This document shows, one piece after another, positions 1-6,303 of a DNA stretch of 17,971 bases. The position numbers and the translations under genes were made by a program. Below the pieces are notes generated by a model that did not search any database, was not told the DNA's origin, and saw nothing but the letters and a program-made list of their open reading frames with translations. How positions within the stretch are numbered: position 1 is the first letter of the stretch; each line of letters starts with the position of its first letter. The DNA comes from Rhodospirillales bacterium (GTDB lineage Bacteria > Pseudomonadota > Alphaproteobacteria > Rhodospirillales > JABHCV01): positions 1 through 17,971 of the forward strand of contig JADHSW010000036.1 of the NCBI GenBank assembly GCA_016776705.1. The letters are read 5' to 3'.

Positions 1-1
1 C

Positions 2-70
2 AAAGAGCGGGCAGAATTGAAATTGAAGGAAATTTCCGACGACGCCATCTTCCGATTTGTGAAGACCTAA
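2..70 (+). CDS. C-terminal fragment of an unidentified protein
   Basis: The first 69 bases read as 22 open codons followed by TAA at 68-70, in a frame with no interruption back to the window edge. The visible tail is rich in Lys and Glu and ends in FRFVKT. It is too short to assign to a family and could be a chance open frame. The reason to take it seriously is spacing: its stop lies only 4 bases from the stop of the convergent solute-binding protein gene, as expected for two real genes meeting end to end. Confidence 0.35.
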   Translation, partial: KERAELKLKEISDDAIFRFVKT

Positions 71-74
71 TATC

Positions 75-1745
75 CTATTGCATGGATTGCCAGTTTTCCA
101 CCCACAGTGTCGTCGGGTACTGATGGCCTGTAGGTTCTACACCGCGTAGCCATTTTGGCAGGACATACGGGTTGGCCCGGAAGTACAGCGGTATTACGGG
201 CAATTCATCAGCGTAGATTTGTTGCAGGCGGGTCCACATTTTTGCCCGTTTTTCCTTGTTCAATTGAACCTCGATTTCCTCTACCAGCTGATCCATTTCG
301 GAATTTCTGAAACCGGTGTAATTCTGGCCCGCATAATTATTGGCTTTGGACGGAATGTGCGATGAATGCAGGGTTGTGCGCGGAACGCTTTCCGGGGAAC
401 TGATCCAGGCGAACATGGCCATGGCGCTAAATTTTCGTTGGGTGACCGTCTCGCCAAAGAATATTCTTGCGGGTTGATTGCGGATTTTGACTTCTATACC
501 CAGCGCCTTCCACTGGCTTTGCAGGACCTGTTCGACCAACTCGCGTGAACGATTACCTGCCGTCGTCATGATTTCCAGTGAAAGTTTCTCGCCCTTATCG
601 TTAACCCTTACGCCGCCCACGGTGCGTTTCCACCCGGCCTGAGCCAGTAATTTTGCCGCCTGTGCCGGGTCATAAGCATAACGTTGCGCTTCTTCTGAAT
701 AGACCCAGTCAAGAGGCGATACAGACGTATGGGCGACTGGCTGACGCCCGCCGAACAACTGCCAGGTCATTGTCTGGCGGTCCAACCCCAAAATCAGCGC
801 CTTGCGAATGTTTTTGTCAGCAAGGATCGGGTTATCCAGGTTTAGATCGACGTGTTCATAGACAAGCCCCGGCTGGTAAATGATGTTAAAGCCCTGGCCA
901 TGGCGTTTTTCGAAGGCAAGGGCCTGATCGACGGTCAGTCCCAGTTCCCCGGCAATCATGTCTATGGCCCCGGACAGTAGGTTGGCTTCCAGGGCCGCAG
1001 TGTTTGGAATCACACGTACGATAATGCGTTTGAACGCGGGTTTATCGCCCCACCATGTGGGATTGGGTTCCAGCACAACGTGCGAACCCGATACGACCTG
1101 ACGGATCAGATAAGGGCCAAAATAAAGTCCTTCGTTCTCGCTGTCCGTATCGAATGCAGTCTGGTTCTTGTAATTGACGGGATCGCTGAAATTCAGCTCG
1201 TCAACATGGGCTGGCAACATTTCGAAATCGTTGATAGCGTTGTATTCGAAGGTCATCTTGTCGAAGTGCAGGGTGAAGGATTTGTCATCCAGGGCGTCGA
1301 TTTTGTACAGGCTGCGATAAAATTCCATGTTGCCGACGCCGCTTTTCGGATGACGCCCGACTTTCCAGCTGAAAAGTACGTCCCTGGTCGTGACCGGGGT
1401 ACCGTCACCCCATGTGGCGTCAGGACGAATGGCATAGGTAACGGCGATCCCCTGCGCGCCCTTCGGTGTCTTTTCCGGTTTAGCCATGCCGTTTTCGATG
1501 GTTGGAAGTTGTGTGCACAACATGCAAATCAGGCGCCAGTCCTTGTCGTAAACCGTAAAAGGCCTGCGGGTCATGGAAAGGATGTAGGTTTTCGCCATCA
1601 TCGAATCGATGGTCGGGTGGAACGAGGACGGGAACTGGGTAATGCCGATCACCAGTTCGTCCCTTGCGGCCTTTACCGGTGTGGCGTTCAACAGAGCAAG
1701 GGCGACAACCGCAATTGCAATTCTGGAAATTTGTTTAACGAACAC
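75..1745 (-). CDS. ABC transporter substrate-binding protein, family 5 (peptide/oligopeptide type)
   Basis: This 556-residue protein is a periplasmic ligand-binding protein of the SBP_bac_5 (DppA/OppA/YejA-like) family, which captures peptides or similar solutes for an ABC importer. A Sec signal peptide covers about residues 1-26: a basic start, a hydrophobic core (IAIAVVALALL) and an Ala-x-Ala-like cleavage site at VKAA. The mature part has the family layout: an early ...TRRPFTVYDKDW segment, the TWGDGTPVTTRDVLFSW motif, a central LDNPILADKNIRKALILGLDR motif, and a C-terminal tail with ELPVIPLYFR. Length is normal for the family. The start is a GTG at 1745, preceded by a GGCGGAG Shine-Dalgarno sequence about 8 bases away; the next ATG lies far inside the domain. 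There is no permease or ATPase gene beside it: the next gene downstream runs the opposite way and a terminator lies upstream, so it appears to be transcribed alone. The ligand cannot be told from sequence. Confidence 0.92.
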   Translation of the reverse strand: MFVKQISRIAIAVVALALLNATPVKAARDELVIGITQFPSSFHPTIDSMMAKTYILSMTRRPFTVYDKDWRLICMLCTQLPTIENGMAKPEKTPKGAQGIAVTYAIRPDATWGDGTPVTTRDVLFSWKVGRHPKSGVGNMEFYRSLYKIDALDDKSFTLHFDKMTFEYNAINDFEMLPAHVDELNFSDPVNYKNQTAFDTDSENEGLYFGPYLIRQVVSGSHVVLEPNPTWWGDKPAFKRIIVRVIPNTAALEANLLSGAIDMIAGELGLTVDQALAFEKRHGQGFNIIYQPGLVYEHVDLNLDNPILADKNIRKALILGLDRQTMTWQLFGGRQPVAHTSVSPLDWVYSEEAQRYAYDPAQAAKLLAQAGWKRTVGGVRVNDKGEKLSLEIMTTAGNRSRELVEQVLQSQWKALGIEVKIRNQPARIFFGETVTQRKFSAMAMFAWISSPESVPRTTLHSSHIPSKANNYAGQNYTGFRNSEMDQLVEEIEVQLNKEKRAKMWTRLQQIYADELPVIPLYFRANPYVLPKWLRGVEPTGHQYPTTLWVENWQSMQ

Positions 1746-1807
1746 CGATTTTTCTCCGCCTGAGGGGATTGCCGGCTGAGAGTATCAGGGAATGACATTT
1801 AATGAGG

Positions 1808-1849
1808 TAAAAAAAGACCCTTCCCAGAGGCATTGTGGGAAGGGTCTTT
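1808..1849 (-). terminator. Rho-independent terminator of the SHOCT-protein gene
   Basis: A perfect 14-bp inverted repeat pairs 1813-1826 (AAAGACCCTTCCCA) with 1836-1849, around a 9-base loop. On the - strand the hairpin is followed by a run of seven T (complement of A at 1809-1815, partly inside the stem). It lies 37 bases past the stop of the 1886-2179 gene and just upstream of the solute-binding protein gene, so it should insulate the two. Confidence 0.9.
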
Positions 1850-1854
1850 ATGAT

Positions 1855-1879
1855 CGACGTGAACGTCCAATTCACGTCG
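1855..1879. repeat. 9-bp inverted repeat between stop codon and terminator
   Basis: CGACGTGAA at 1855-1863 is exactly complementary to TTCACGTCG at 1871-1879, with a 7-base spacer. It sits between the stop codon at 1886 and the terminator hairpin, so the transcript would carry two consecutive hairpins. It has no T run of its own on either strand. It could be an RNA 3'-end stabilising stem or a protein-binding site. Confidence 0.6.
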
Positions 1880-1885
1880 GAGGCA

Positions 1886-2179
1886 TTATTTTCGGGATTT
1901 AAGCACGTCCCTTTTGGCGCGGAATTCCTCTTCATCGATTTCACCCTTGGCAAAGCGCTCGCTCAGGGTATCAAGGGCGCTGCTGGCGCCACCGTGGGTA
2001 CACATACCCTTGCCATGAAAGACGCGTCTGAAGATCGCTACGGCAAGAAAGATAAAAAGAAGAACCAGGATGATGGAGAACGGTCCATGCATGAAGCCCC
2101 AGCCGTGGTGACCCATGCCTTCCCATCCACCGTTCATGTAATGGGCCTGTGTAATTCCGTTCATGGTTTCGTTAAACAT
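1886..2179 (-). CDS. Small membrane protein with Met/His-rich N-terminus and C-terminal SHOCT domain
   Basis: The product has 97 residues. Residues 1-32 are rich in Gly, Met, His and Trp (MGHHGWGFMHG). One hydrophobic helix follows at about 33-50 (FSIILVLLFIFLAVAIF), then a basic stretch. The tail, about 68-93, matches the SHOCT (short C-terminal) motif: LDTLSERFAKGEIDEEEFRAKRDVL. SHOCT is a short helical module often found at the ends of small bacterial membrane proteins and is thought to mediate oligomerisation; its exact role is unknown. The ATG at 2179 has an AAGGA sequence 8 bases upstream. The gene follows the Met/His-rich periplasmic protein gene on the same strand, with a hairpin between them and a strong terminator after it. 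A role in metal handling at the membrane is inferred from composition and neighbours only. Confidence 0.85.
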   Translation of the reverse strand: MFNETMNGITQAHYMNGGWEGMGHHGWGFMHGPFSIILVLLFIFLAVAIFRRVFHGKGMCTHGGASSALDTLSERFAKGEIDEEEFRAKRDVLKSRK

Positions 2180-2199
2180 TGTTGGTGTCCTTTTCTTGG

Positions 2200-2246
2200 A
2201 AAAATGGTGGTCGACGTTAAACGGAGAGGGAAAACGCCGACCACCA
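2200..2246 (-). terminator. Intercistronic hairpin: terminator or attenuator
   Basis: TGGTGGTCG at 2205-2213 pairs exactly with CGACCACCA at 2238-2246. After one A-C mismatch, CGTT at 2215-2218 pairs with AACG at 2233-2236, leaving a 14-base loop. On the - strand the stem runs straight into five T (complement of 2200-2204). This is the form of an intrinsic terminator, but it lies between two same-strand genes, 26 bases before the SHOCT-protein gene (31 from the stem). Partial read-through would give more of the upstream Met/His-rich protein than of the SHOCT protein. Confidence 0.7.
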
Positions 2247-2278
2247 GCCGCAGCGGAGAGGGTGCTCAGGTGCGGAAT

Positions 2279-2737
2279 TTATTTGATTGGGCGGTGAGCA
2301 CCGGTCTTGGTGTTGAATTCAAGTTTCCTGACCAGTGAGTCATCCACCGTGACGATTTCAGCGATGATTGTGTCGTCGTCCACAACGGCGACTTTGCCGA
2401 TTTTCAGACGGTCGTTGCCGCGCATTGCCAGATGTTTTTCGACAATTCCCTTGATGTCCTCGACACCAAGATTGCGATCAACGCCGGATTGCTGGAACTG
2501 GCCACAAGCGCCATTCCCGCCACCCATCATTCCGTATCCACCATGGCCCATCATTCCGTATCCACCCTGGCCCATCATTCCATTACCATGGGAGTTCATC
2601 ATTCCATGACCATAGCCATGACCCATTGGATATCCGTAACCTCCATTACCATGGGCGAAGGTCGGGGCGACAGCATAGGCAGCGACACCAAGGGTGAGTG
2701 CTGCTACAGCGCTGAGTATGAGTGTCTTGCGTTTCAT
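2279..2737 (-). CDS. Periplasmic Met/His/Gly-rich protein with PepSY-like C-terminal domain
   Basis: The product has 152 residues. A signal peptide spans about 1-28 (MKRKT, hydrophobic core LILSAVAALTLGVAAYAVA, Ala-rich end before HGNGG). Residues of about 29-80 are a low-complexity tract of Gly, Tyr, Met and His built on GYGMMGxG units. The last 65 residues form a compact domain (LGVEDIKGIVEKHLA...LKIGKVAVVDDDTIIAEIVTVDDSLVRKLEFNTKTG) that resembles PepSY-like periplasmic domains; this is a pattern match by eye. Met/His tracts of this type bind Cu(I)/Cu(II) or similar metals in known periplasmic proteins, so metal binding is likely but unproven. I chose the ATG at 2737 over the in-frame start 21 bases upstream: AAGGAG lies 6 bases before it and the signal peptide then starts MKRKT. 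The gene is divergent from a two-component system gene pair. Confidence 0.88.
   Translation of the reverse strand: MKRKTLILSAVAALTLGVAAYAVAPTFAHGNGGYGYPMGHGYGHGMMNSHGNGMMGQGGYGMMGHGGYGMMGGGNGACGQFQQSGVDRNLGVEDIKGIVEKHLAMRGNDRLKIGKVAVVDDDTIIAEIVTVDDSLVRKLEFNTKTGAHRPIK
2523..2591. repeat. 24-bp tandem repeat inside the Met/His-rich gene
   Basis: The unit CCCATCATTCCGTATCCACC followed by A/C-TGG occurs at 2523-2546 and 2547-2570, differing at one base. A degenerate, shortened third copy follows at 2571-2591. Each copy encodes one eight-residue GYGMMGxG unit on the - strand. The near-identity at DNA level points to recent expansion by slippage or unequal recombination. Confidence 0.85.
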
Positions 2738-2827
2738 GACGATCTCCTTTCGTATCATGTGCGTTCATTCGATGGATGTATTTGAACACGCATTTGTATC
2801 TGCCGTGTTTCGGCCAACCGGTGTTTT

Positions 2828-2872
2828 TGTAACCTATTGTTTCTGGCCCCGGCGCTGTTACAATCGGTAACC
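2828..2872. promoter_or_regulatory. Candidate operator with GTAAC repeats in the divergent promoter region
   Basis: The 178-bp gap between the divergent genes contains a perfect inverted repeat, GTTAC (2857-2861), 5 bases, GTAAC (2867-2871). A further TGTAACC lies at 2828-2834, so GTAACC occurs twice as direct repeats 38 bases apart. Placement between the response regulator gene and its divergent neighbour is typical for autoregulated OmpR-family regulators. The rest of the gap (2738-2915) shows no ORF. Binding by this regulator is an inference. Confidence 0.45.
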
Positions 2873-2903
2873 AAGAAATGGCCCCCAGGGCCCCGGTTTT
2901 GGC

Positions 2904-2909
2904 TATAGT
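2904..2909 (+). promoter_or_regulatory. Possible -10 element (TATAGT) of the response regulator gene
   Basis: TATAGT ends 6 bases before the ATG at 2916. If it is a -10 box, transcription would begin at or next to the start codon, giving a leaderless mRNA. No Shine-Dalgarno sequence is visible before this ATG, which agrees. No good -35 hexamer is seen at the matching distance, as can be the case for activator-dependent promoters. Confidence 0.35.
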
Positions 2910-2915
2910 TCCCCA

Positions 2916-3656
2916 ATGAACACTTCGCAGCACATATTGATTGTCGACGACGACAAGGAAATTCGTGACCTGTTGGCCAGGTTTCTGGACAAGCACGGCC
3001 TGCGCGTAACAACGGCAGCCGAAGGACGCGAGATGAAACAGGCGCTTGCGGACTGGAACATTGATCTGATCGTGCTTGATTTGATGATGCCCGGCGAGGA
3101 CGGTTTGACCCTGTGTCGTAATTTGCGGGCAGATTCTAATATTCCGGTCATTATGCTAACAGCCATGGGCGAGGAAACCGATCGCATCATCGGCCTTGAA
3201 ATGGGCGCTGACGATTATCTTGCAAAGCCCTTCAATCCACGTGAACTGCTGGCGCGCATCAAGGCGGTGCTGCGCCGCACGGCAGACCATCGCGGGGGCC
3301 GGGAAGAGGGCGGTTCACAAACAGTCCATTTCAGATTTTCCGGATGGATGCTGGATGTGGCCAAGCGGGAGCTGTTTTCCCCATCCGGTGCATTGGTAAC
3401 CCTCAGCGGAGGCGAGTTCGAACTGCTTCATGCGTTTGTCACCCATCCGGGCCGGGTGTTAAACCGCGACCAGTTGCTTGATCTGGCGCGAGGTCGCGAA
3501 GCGCAGCCTTTTGATCGGTCCATTGATGTTCAGGTCAGCCGCTTGCGCCGCAAAATGGAAGACGATCCGAAAGCACCGTCCCTGATTAAAACCGTGCGAA
3601 GCGGGGGCTATATGTTCGCCACGGACGTCAATCAAGGTGGGGAGGGTGAGACATGA
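2916..3656 (+). CDS. OmpR-family response regulator
   Basis: This 246-residue cytoplasmic transcription factor is phosphorylated by a partner kinase and binds DNA. The receiver domain (about 5-120) has the acidic pair D11/D12, phospho-acceptor D55 in LIVLDLMMPG, T82 and K104 in LAKPF, so it is intact. A linker near 123-140 leads to a winged-helix DNA-binding domain (about 145-238) with LSGGEFELLHAFVTHPGRVLNRDQLL, the recognition-helix region DRSIDVQVSRLRRKM and the closing hairpin IKTVRSGGYMF. Its stop codon overlaps the start of the kinase gene by the four bases ATGA (3653-3656), so the pair is translationally coupled. It is divergent from the Met/His-rich periplasmic protein gene, its most likely target along with itself. 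The ATG at 2916 starts right before the first receiver strand; no ribosome binding site is visible. Confidence 0.93.
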   Translation: MNTSQHILIVDDDKEIRDLLARFLDKHGLRVTTAAEGREMKQALADWNIDLIVLDLMMPGEDGLTLCRNLRADSNIPVIMLTAMGEETDRIIGLEMGADDYLAKPFNPRELLARIKAVLRRTADHRGGREEGGSQTVHFRFSGWMLDVAKRELFSPSGALVTLSGGEFELLHAFVTHPGRVLNRDQLLDLARGREAQPFDRSIDVQVSRLRRKMEDDPKAPSLIKTVRSGGYMFATDVNQGGEGET

Positions 3657-5116
3657 GATTTTGCCCTCGCGGACCACGCTCAATAGTGGGACGGACAATC
3701 CTGGTTTTATTGATCGGACTCATCGTATCCCACTTGGTCAGCATTGCCATTTATTCCGATGACCGGCGCACGGCGCTGCTTACCGCTGGCGGGCGGCAGG
3801 TATCCGAACGGATTGCCGCAGCCTACCTCAGTATCGATCAGTCCATTGAAATGGAACGCCTGGCGGTTATTCGATCCCTGTGGGAACCCATGTTCAGCAT
3901 CACCTGGACCAAAGATAGCGTTCTTGCTGATCGTCATATGGGGGGGTGGCGCGCGCATATGGTTCGCTCAAGCATTCAGGATCATTTATCCGGGATCGAT
4001 GACAGCAAAATTCGAATTTCATATGATCATCTTGGTGAATTTCGCCCTGGCATGACACCCGGATCGGGCATGGGTAGTGGCAATTCTTCCCTTGCAATGC
4101 AGGAACACATGGGACGAATGGAAGGCGATTCCTCCGATCACAGACACCAGCGCTTCAGCCGTTTTGCGCGGAATTGGCATGGTGACAACGTACTCAACGT
4201 CTCCATGCAACTAACGGATGGGACGTGGTTCAACGTAGCGACGCCGGGAATGCGGGTGCGATCGGCATGGTGGCCGCGGGTATTTGGCCCCATTGTGGCG
4301 ACGACGATTATCGTTTTGCTGCTTTCATTCTGGGCCGTTCGTCGTTCGGCAAAACCTCTGGCGTTGTTTACCCAGGCGGCCGAGCGGCTGGGCCGGGATG
4401 TGAATGCGCCACCGATGCCCGAAGATGGCCCCAGGGAAGTTGTCAGGGCGTCGCAGGCATTTAACGATATGCAAAGAAAATTACAGACCTTCATTAAAGA
4501 CCGCACACATATGCTGGCGGCCATATCCCATGATTTGCGCACCCCTATCACACGGCTGCGCTTGCGCGCCGAACTGATTGAAGATTCTGAACAGCAAACC
4601 AAGATGCTGGCCGATCTGGACCAGATGGAACAGATGATTGCGGCGACCCTGGCCTTCGCCCGTGACGAGTCTGTTGATGAAGCGTCAGTGCGTTTTGATC
4701 TGGCGGCCATGCTGCAAAGCCTCGCCGATGATATTGCCGATACAAATGGCCATGCATCCTACACAGGGCCGGATAAACTGGAATGGACCGGGCGTCCCGG
4801 GGCGCTGATGAGGGCTTTCCAGAATTTGGTCGACAACGCCATCAAGTATGGAACCAGGGCCGATATTTCATTGCAGGACGATGCCGGCGGCCTTGTCGTT
4901 AAAGTTGAGGACGATGGCCCTGGAATTCCTGAAAACGAACGGGTCCGGGTGTTCGATCCCTTTTACCGGGTTGATCCGTCGCGCAACAGGGATACGGGTG
5001 GCGTCGGCCTTGGGCTGGCGGTGACCCGTTCCGTGGTGCGCGCCCACGGTGGCGAGATTTCGTTCAGTGGCAGGAATGAACGTTTCGGAATATCTGTTAA
5101 ACTTCCGAAAACCTGA
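3653..5116 (+). CDS. EnvZ-type membrane sensor histidine kinase with Met/His-rich periplasmic domain
   Basis: This 487-residue inner-membrane kinase is the partner of the upstream regulator. Membrane helices lie at about 12-34 and 209-229 and enclose a periplasmic domain of roughly 175 residues. Then come a HAMP linker (about 231-283), a HisKA dimerisation domain with the phospho-acceptor H293 in ISHDLRTP, and an ATPase domain with N box (FQNLVDNAIKYG), G1 (DDGPGIPE), F box (FDPFYR) and G2 (GGVGLGLAV). All catalytic motifs are intact. Unusually, the periplasmic domain has a low-complexity stretch at about 133-165 with M134, M140, M149, H152, M153, M156, H163 and H165, plus HM pairs at 95-96 and 102-103. 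Similar residues coordinate copper or silver in periplasmic proteins, and the divergent genes encode proteins of like composition. The signal is therefore plausibly a metal ion, which is my inference. The gene overlaps the regulator gene by 4 bp, and its TGA abuts the pyrE stop with no gap. Confidence 0.93.
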   Translation: MRFCPRGPRSIVGRTILVLLIGLIVSHLVSIAIYSDDRRTALLTAGGRQVSERIAAAYLSIDQSIEMERLAVIRSLWEPMFSITWTKDSVLADRHMGGWRAHMVRSSIQDHLSGIDDSKIRISYDHLGEFRPGMTPGSGMGSGNSSLAMQEHMGRMEGDSSDHRHQRFSRFARNWHGDNVLNVSMQLTDGTWFNVATPGMRVRSAWWPRVFGPIVATTIIVLLLSFWAVRRSAKPLALFTQAAERLGRDVNAPPMPEDGPREVVRASQAFNDMQRKLQTFIKDRTHMLAAISHDLRTPITRLRLRAELIEDSEQQTKMLADLDQMEQMIAATLAFARDESVDEASVRFDLAAMLQSLADDIADTNGHASYTGPDKLEWTGRPGALMRAFQNLVDNAIKYGTRADISLQDDAGGLVVKVEDDGPGIPENERVRVFDPFYRVDPSRNRDTGGVGLGLAVTRSVVRAHGGEISFSGRNERFGISVKLPKT

Positions 5117-5806
5117 TTATTCGCCCTTGCCGCCGTTTGCCACGGACCAGGCAACAGGATCATCAAGGAATTTTCTAACACCGTCGATGGCTTCGTCCGG
5201 GAAGTATCCACCGGCCTCGGCGGCCACAAGGACATCATGCCATGTAGCAAGGTAGTGAAGGGTAATGCCATCTTTTTGCAGGGATTCCAGGGCGCCTGAG
5301 AAGACACCGTAGAAAAAGACCACAAAAGCATCGCTGACAATTGCGCCAGCTTTACGCAGGGCGTTGACGAAGATTACCTTCGATGCGCCGTCTGTGGCCA
5401 GATCTTCGACAAGAAGAACTTGCGAGCCCTCCCCAAGATCGCCTTCGATCTGGGCATTGCGGCCAAAACCCTTTGGTTTTTTGCGCACATACAACATCGG
5501 TTTGTCGGTGGCCTGTGCGATCCATGCGGCGTAGGGAATACCAGCAGTCTCACCGCCAGCGACAACATCAATTTCCTCGAAGCCAATTTCATTGTCCAGT
5601 TTGGCAACGGCCAGTTCCATCATGCGGTGACGCTCATCCGGATAAGAGATCAGCTTGCGGCAGTCGATGTAAACCGGGCTTGCCCAGCCAGATGTCAGGA
5701 TGTAGGGCTCCTCAGGGCGAAAATTGACGGCTTTGATTTCAAGCAGGATTCGGGCTGCTTCAAGACCAGTGGAACTGGCAGCGAGTGTATCGGGAATATC
5801 GGACAT
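5117..5806 (-). CDS. pyrE: Orotate phosphoribosyltransferase
   Basis: The 229-residue enzyme joins orotate to PRPP to give orotidine monophosphate, the fifth step of pyrimidine synthesis, in the cytoplasm. The PRPP-binding loop is at about 130-142 (VLLVEDLATDGAS), which fits the type I phosphoribosyltransferase pattern of two acidic residues followed by a T-D/x-G-x-S turn. The flexible catalytic loop region KKPKGFGR lies at about 109-116. The N-terminal SGWASPVYIDCRKLISYP stretch (39-56) is the orotate-end hallmark of PyrE. Length is slightly above that of typical bacterial PyrE. The ATG at 5806 has only a weak GGTG sequence upstream. The gene follows hspQ on the same strand after a 68-bp gap that shows no clear terminator or promoter, so the two may be cotranscribed. 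At its 3' end the stop codon directly abuts the stop of the convergent kinase gene. Confidence 0.95.
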   Translation of the reverse strand: MSDIPDTLAASSTGLEAARILLEIKAVNFRPEEPYILTSGWASPVYIDCRKLISYPDERHRMMELAVAKLDNEIGFEEIDVVAGGETAGIPYAAWIAQATDKPMLYVRKKPKGFGRNAQIEGDLGEGSQVLLVEDLATDGASKVIFVNALRKAGAIVSDAFVVFFYGVFSGALESLQKDGITLHYLATWHDVLVAAEAGGYFPDEAIDGVRKFLDDPVAWSVANGGKGE

Positions 5807-5874
5807 TTGGCACCGGGATATAACTGAATGGTAAGGGTACTGTTTAGAGACTTATTCTCATGACCTCAAGGGGG

Positions 5875-6255
5875 TCAGTGACCTTTGTTTCGCAGAATGT
5901 AACCGTCGTCTCCCAGAGCCTGGAAGTAATCGTCAATTTCGGAATGGCGGATAGGGCCTCCTTCTTCGTCAGGCTCAAGATTGCGTTCGGCGACGTAGGT
6001 TCGCTGTGCCGCGCCGTCTACAAGGACATGATACCACGGCCGATCTTTTGGAGGCTTGCTCTGGGCGACATGGTTATACCAGTCATTGCTTCCGTGGAAT
6101 TCCGGGTCGACGTCGATTACGACTCCGCGATAATCAAACAGACGATGGTGGATCAGCTGACCGACTGTAAATTTCGCGACAAGCTCACTCACTACCTTAC
6201 CTTCCTTTTTATCAAAAACAATTTTATCAGCGTTCATTCGAACGTCTGGTTGCAC
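5875..6255 (-). CDS. hspQ: Heat shock protein HspQ / YccV-like
   Basis: The core, from AKFTVGQLIHHRLFDYRGVVIDVDPEF through NDWYNHVAQSKPPKDRPWYHVLVDG to TYVAERNLEPD, is the YccV/HspQ domain (hemimethylated-DNA-binding family). In Escherichia coli HspQ is a small heat-induced protein that enhances Lon protease activity and affects DnaA stability; the same is presumed here. A C-terminal extension of about 30 residues (PIRHSEIDDYFQALGDDGYILRNKGH) continues the fold. The frame is open up to a TTG at 6303, but I prefer the GTG at 6255, which has GGAG 9 bases upstream. The ATG at 6237 is a further option with no Shine-Dalgarno sequence. From the GTG the protein has 126 residues, longer than the roughly 105 of E. 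coli HspQ. It is divergent from the ThDP-enzyme operon. Confidence 0.9.
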   Translation of the reverse strand: MQPDVRMNADKIVFDKKEGKVVSELVAKFTVGQLIHHRLFDYRGVVIDVDPEFHGSNDWYNHVAQSKPPKDRPWYHVLVDGAAQRTYVAERNLEPDEEGGPIRHSEIDDYFQALGDDGYILRNKGH

Positions 6256-6303
6256 CAGGGACGACTCCGGTCCATGATCGCCGCTTCCGGGCCATCGGGT
6301 CAA

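Noticed and set aside
1080..1763. 227-aa open frame on the + strand opposite the solute-binding protein gene
   Set aside because: It mirrors the codons of a well-supported gene, has no ribosome binding site and no recognisable domain.
1765..1800. GGCTGAGAG in a region resembling the start of a TPP riboswitch, on the + strand upstream of nothing obvious
   Set aside because: The second conserved half of the TPP aptamer is missing, and no + strand gene follows; the nearest gene reads the other way.
2523..2591. Short tandem repeats considered as a CRISPR-like array
   Set aside because: The units are contiguous without spacers and lie in frame inside a coding gene.
2307..2785. Two + strand open frames rich in Pro/Ile/His repeats opposite the Met/His-rich gene
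   Set aside because: The repeats are the reverse reading of the GYGMMGxG coding repeats; the - strand frame has a signal peptide and an excellent ribosome binding site.
4138..4710. 190-aa open frame on the - strand inside the kinase gene
   Set aside because: Ser/Arg-rich antisense shadow of the HAMP and HisKA region; no start site or domain.
5858..5882. TGACC/GGTCA hairpin between hspQ and pyrE as a terminator
   Set aside because: The stem is only 5 bp with no T run on the - strand, so termination is unlikely.
6256..6303. Upstream TTG start for hspQ at 6303
   Set aside because: It has no Shine-Dalgarno sequence and abuts the -35 element of the divergent promoter; the GTG at 6255 has GGAG at a good distance.
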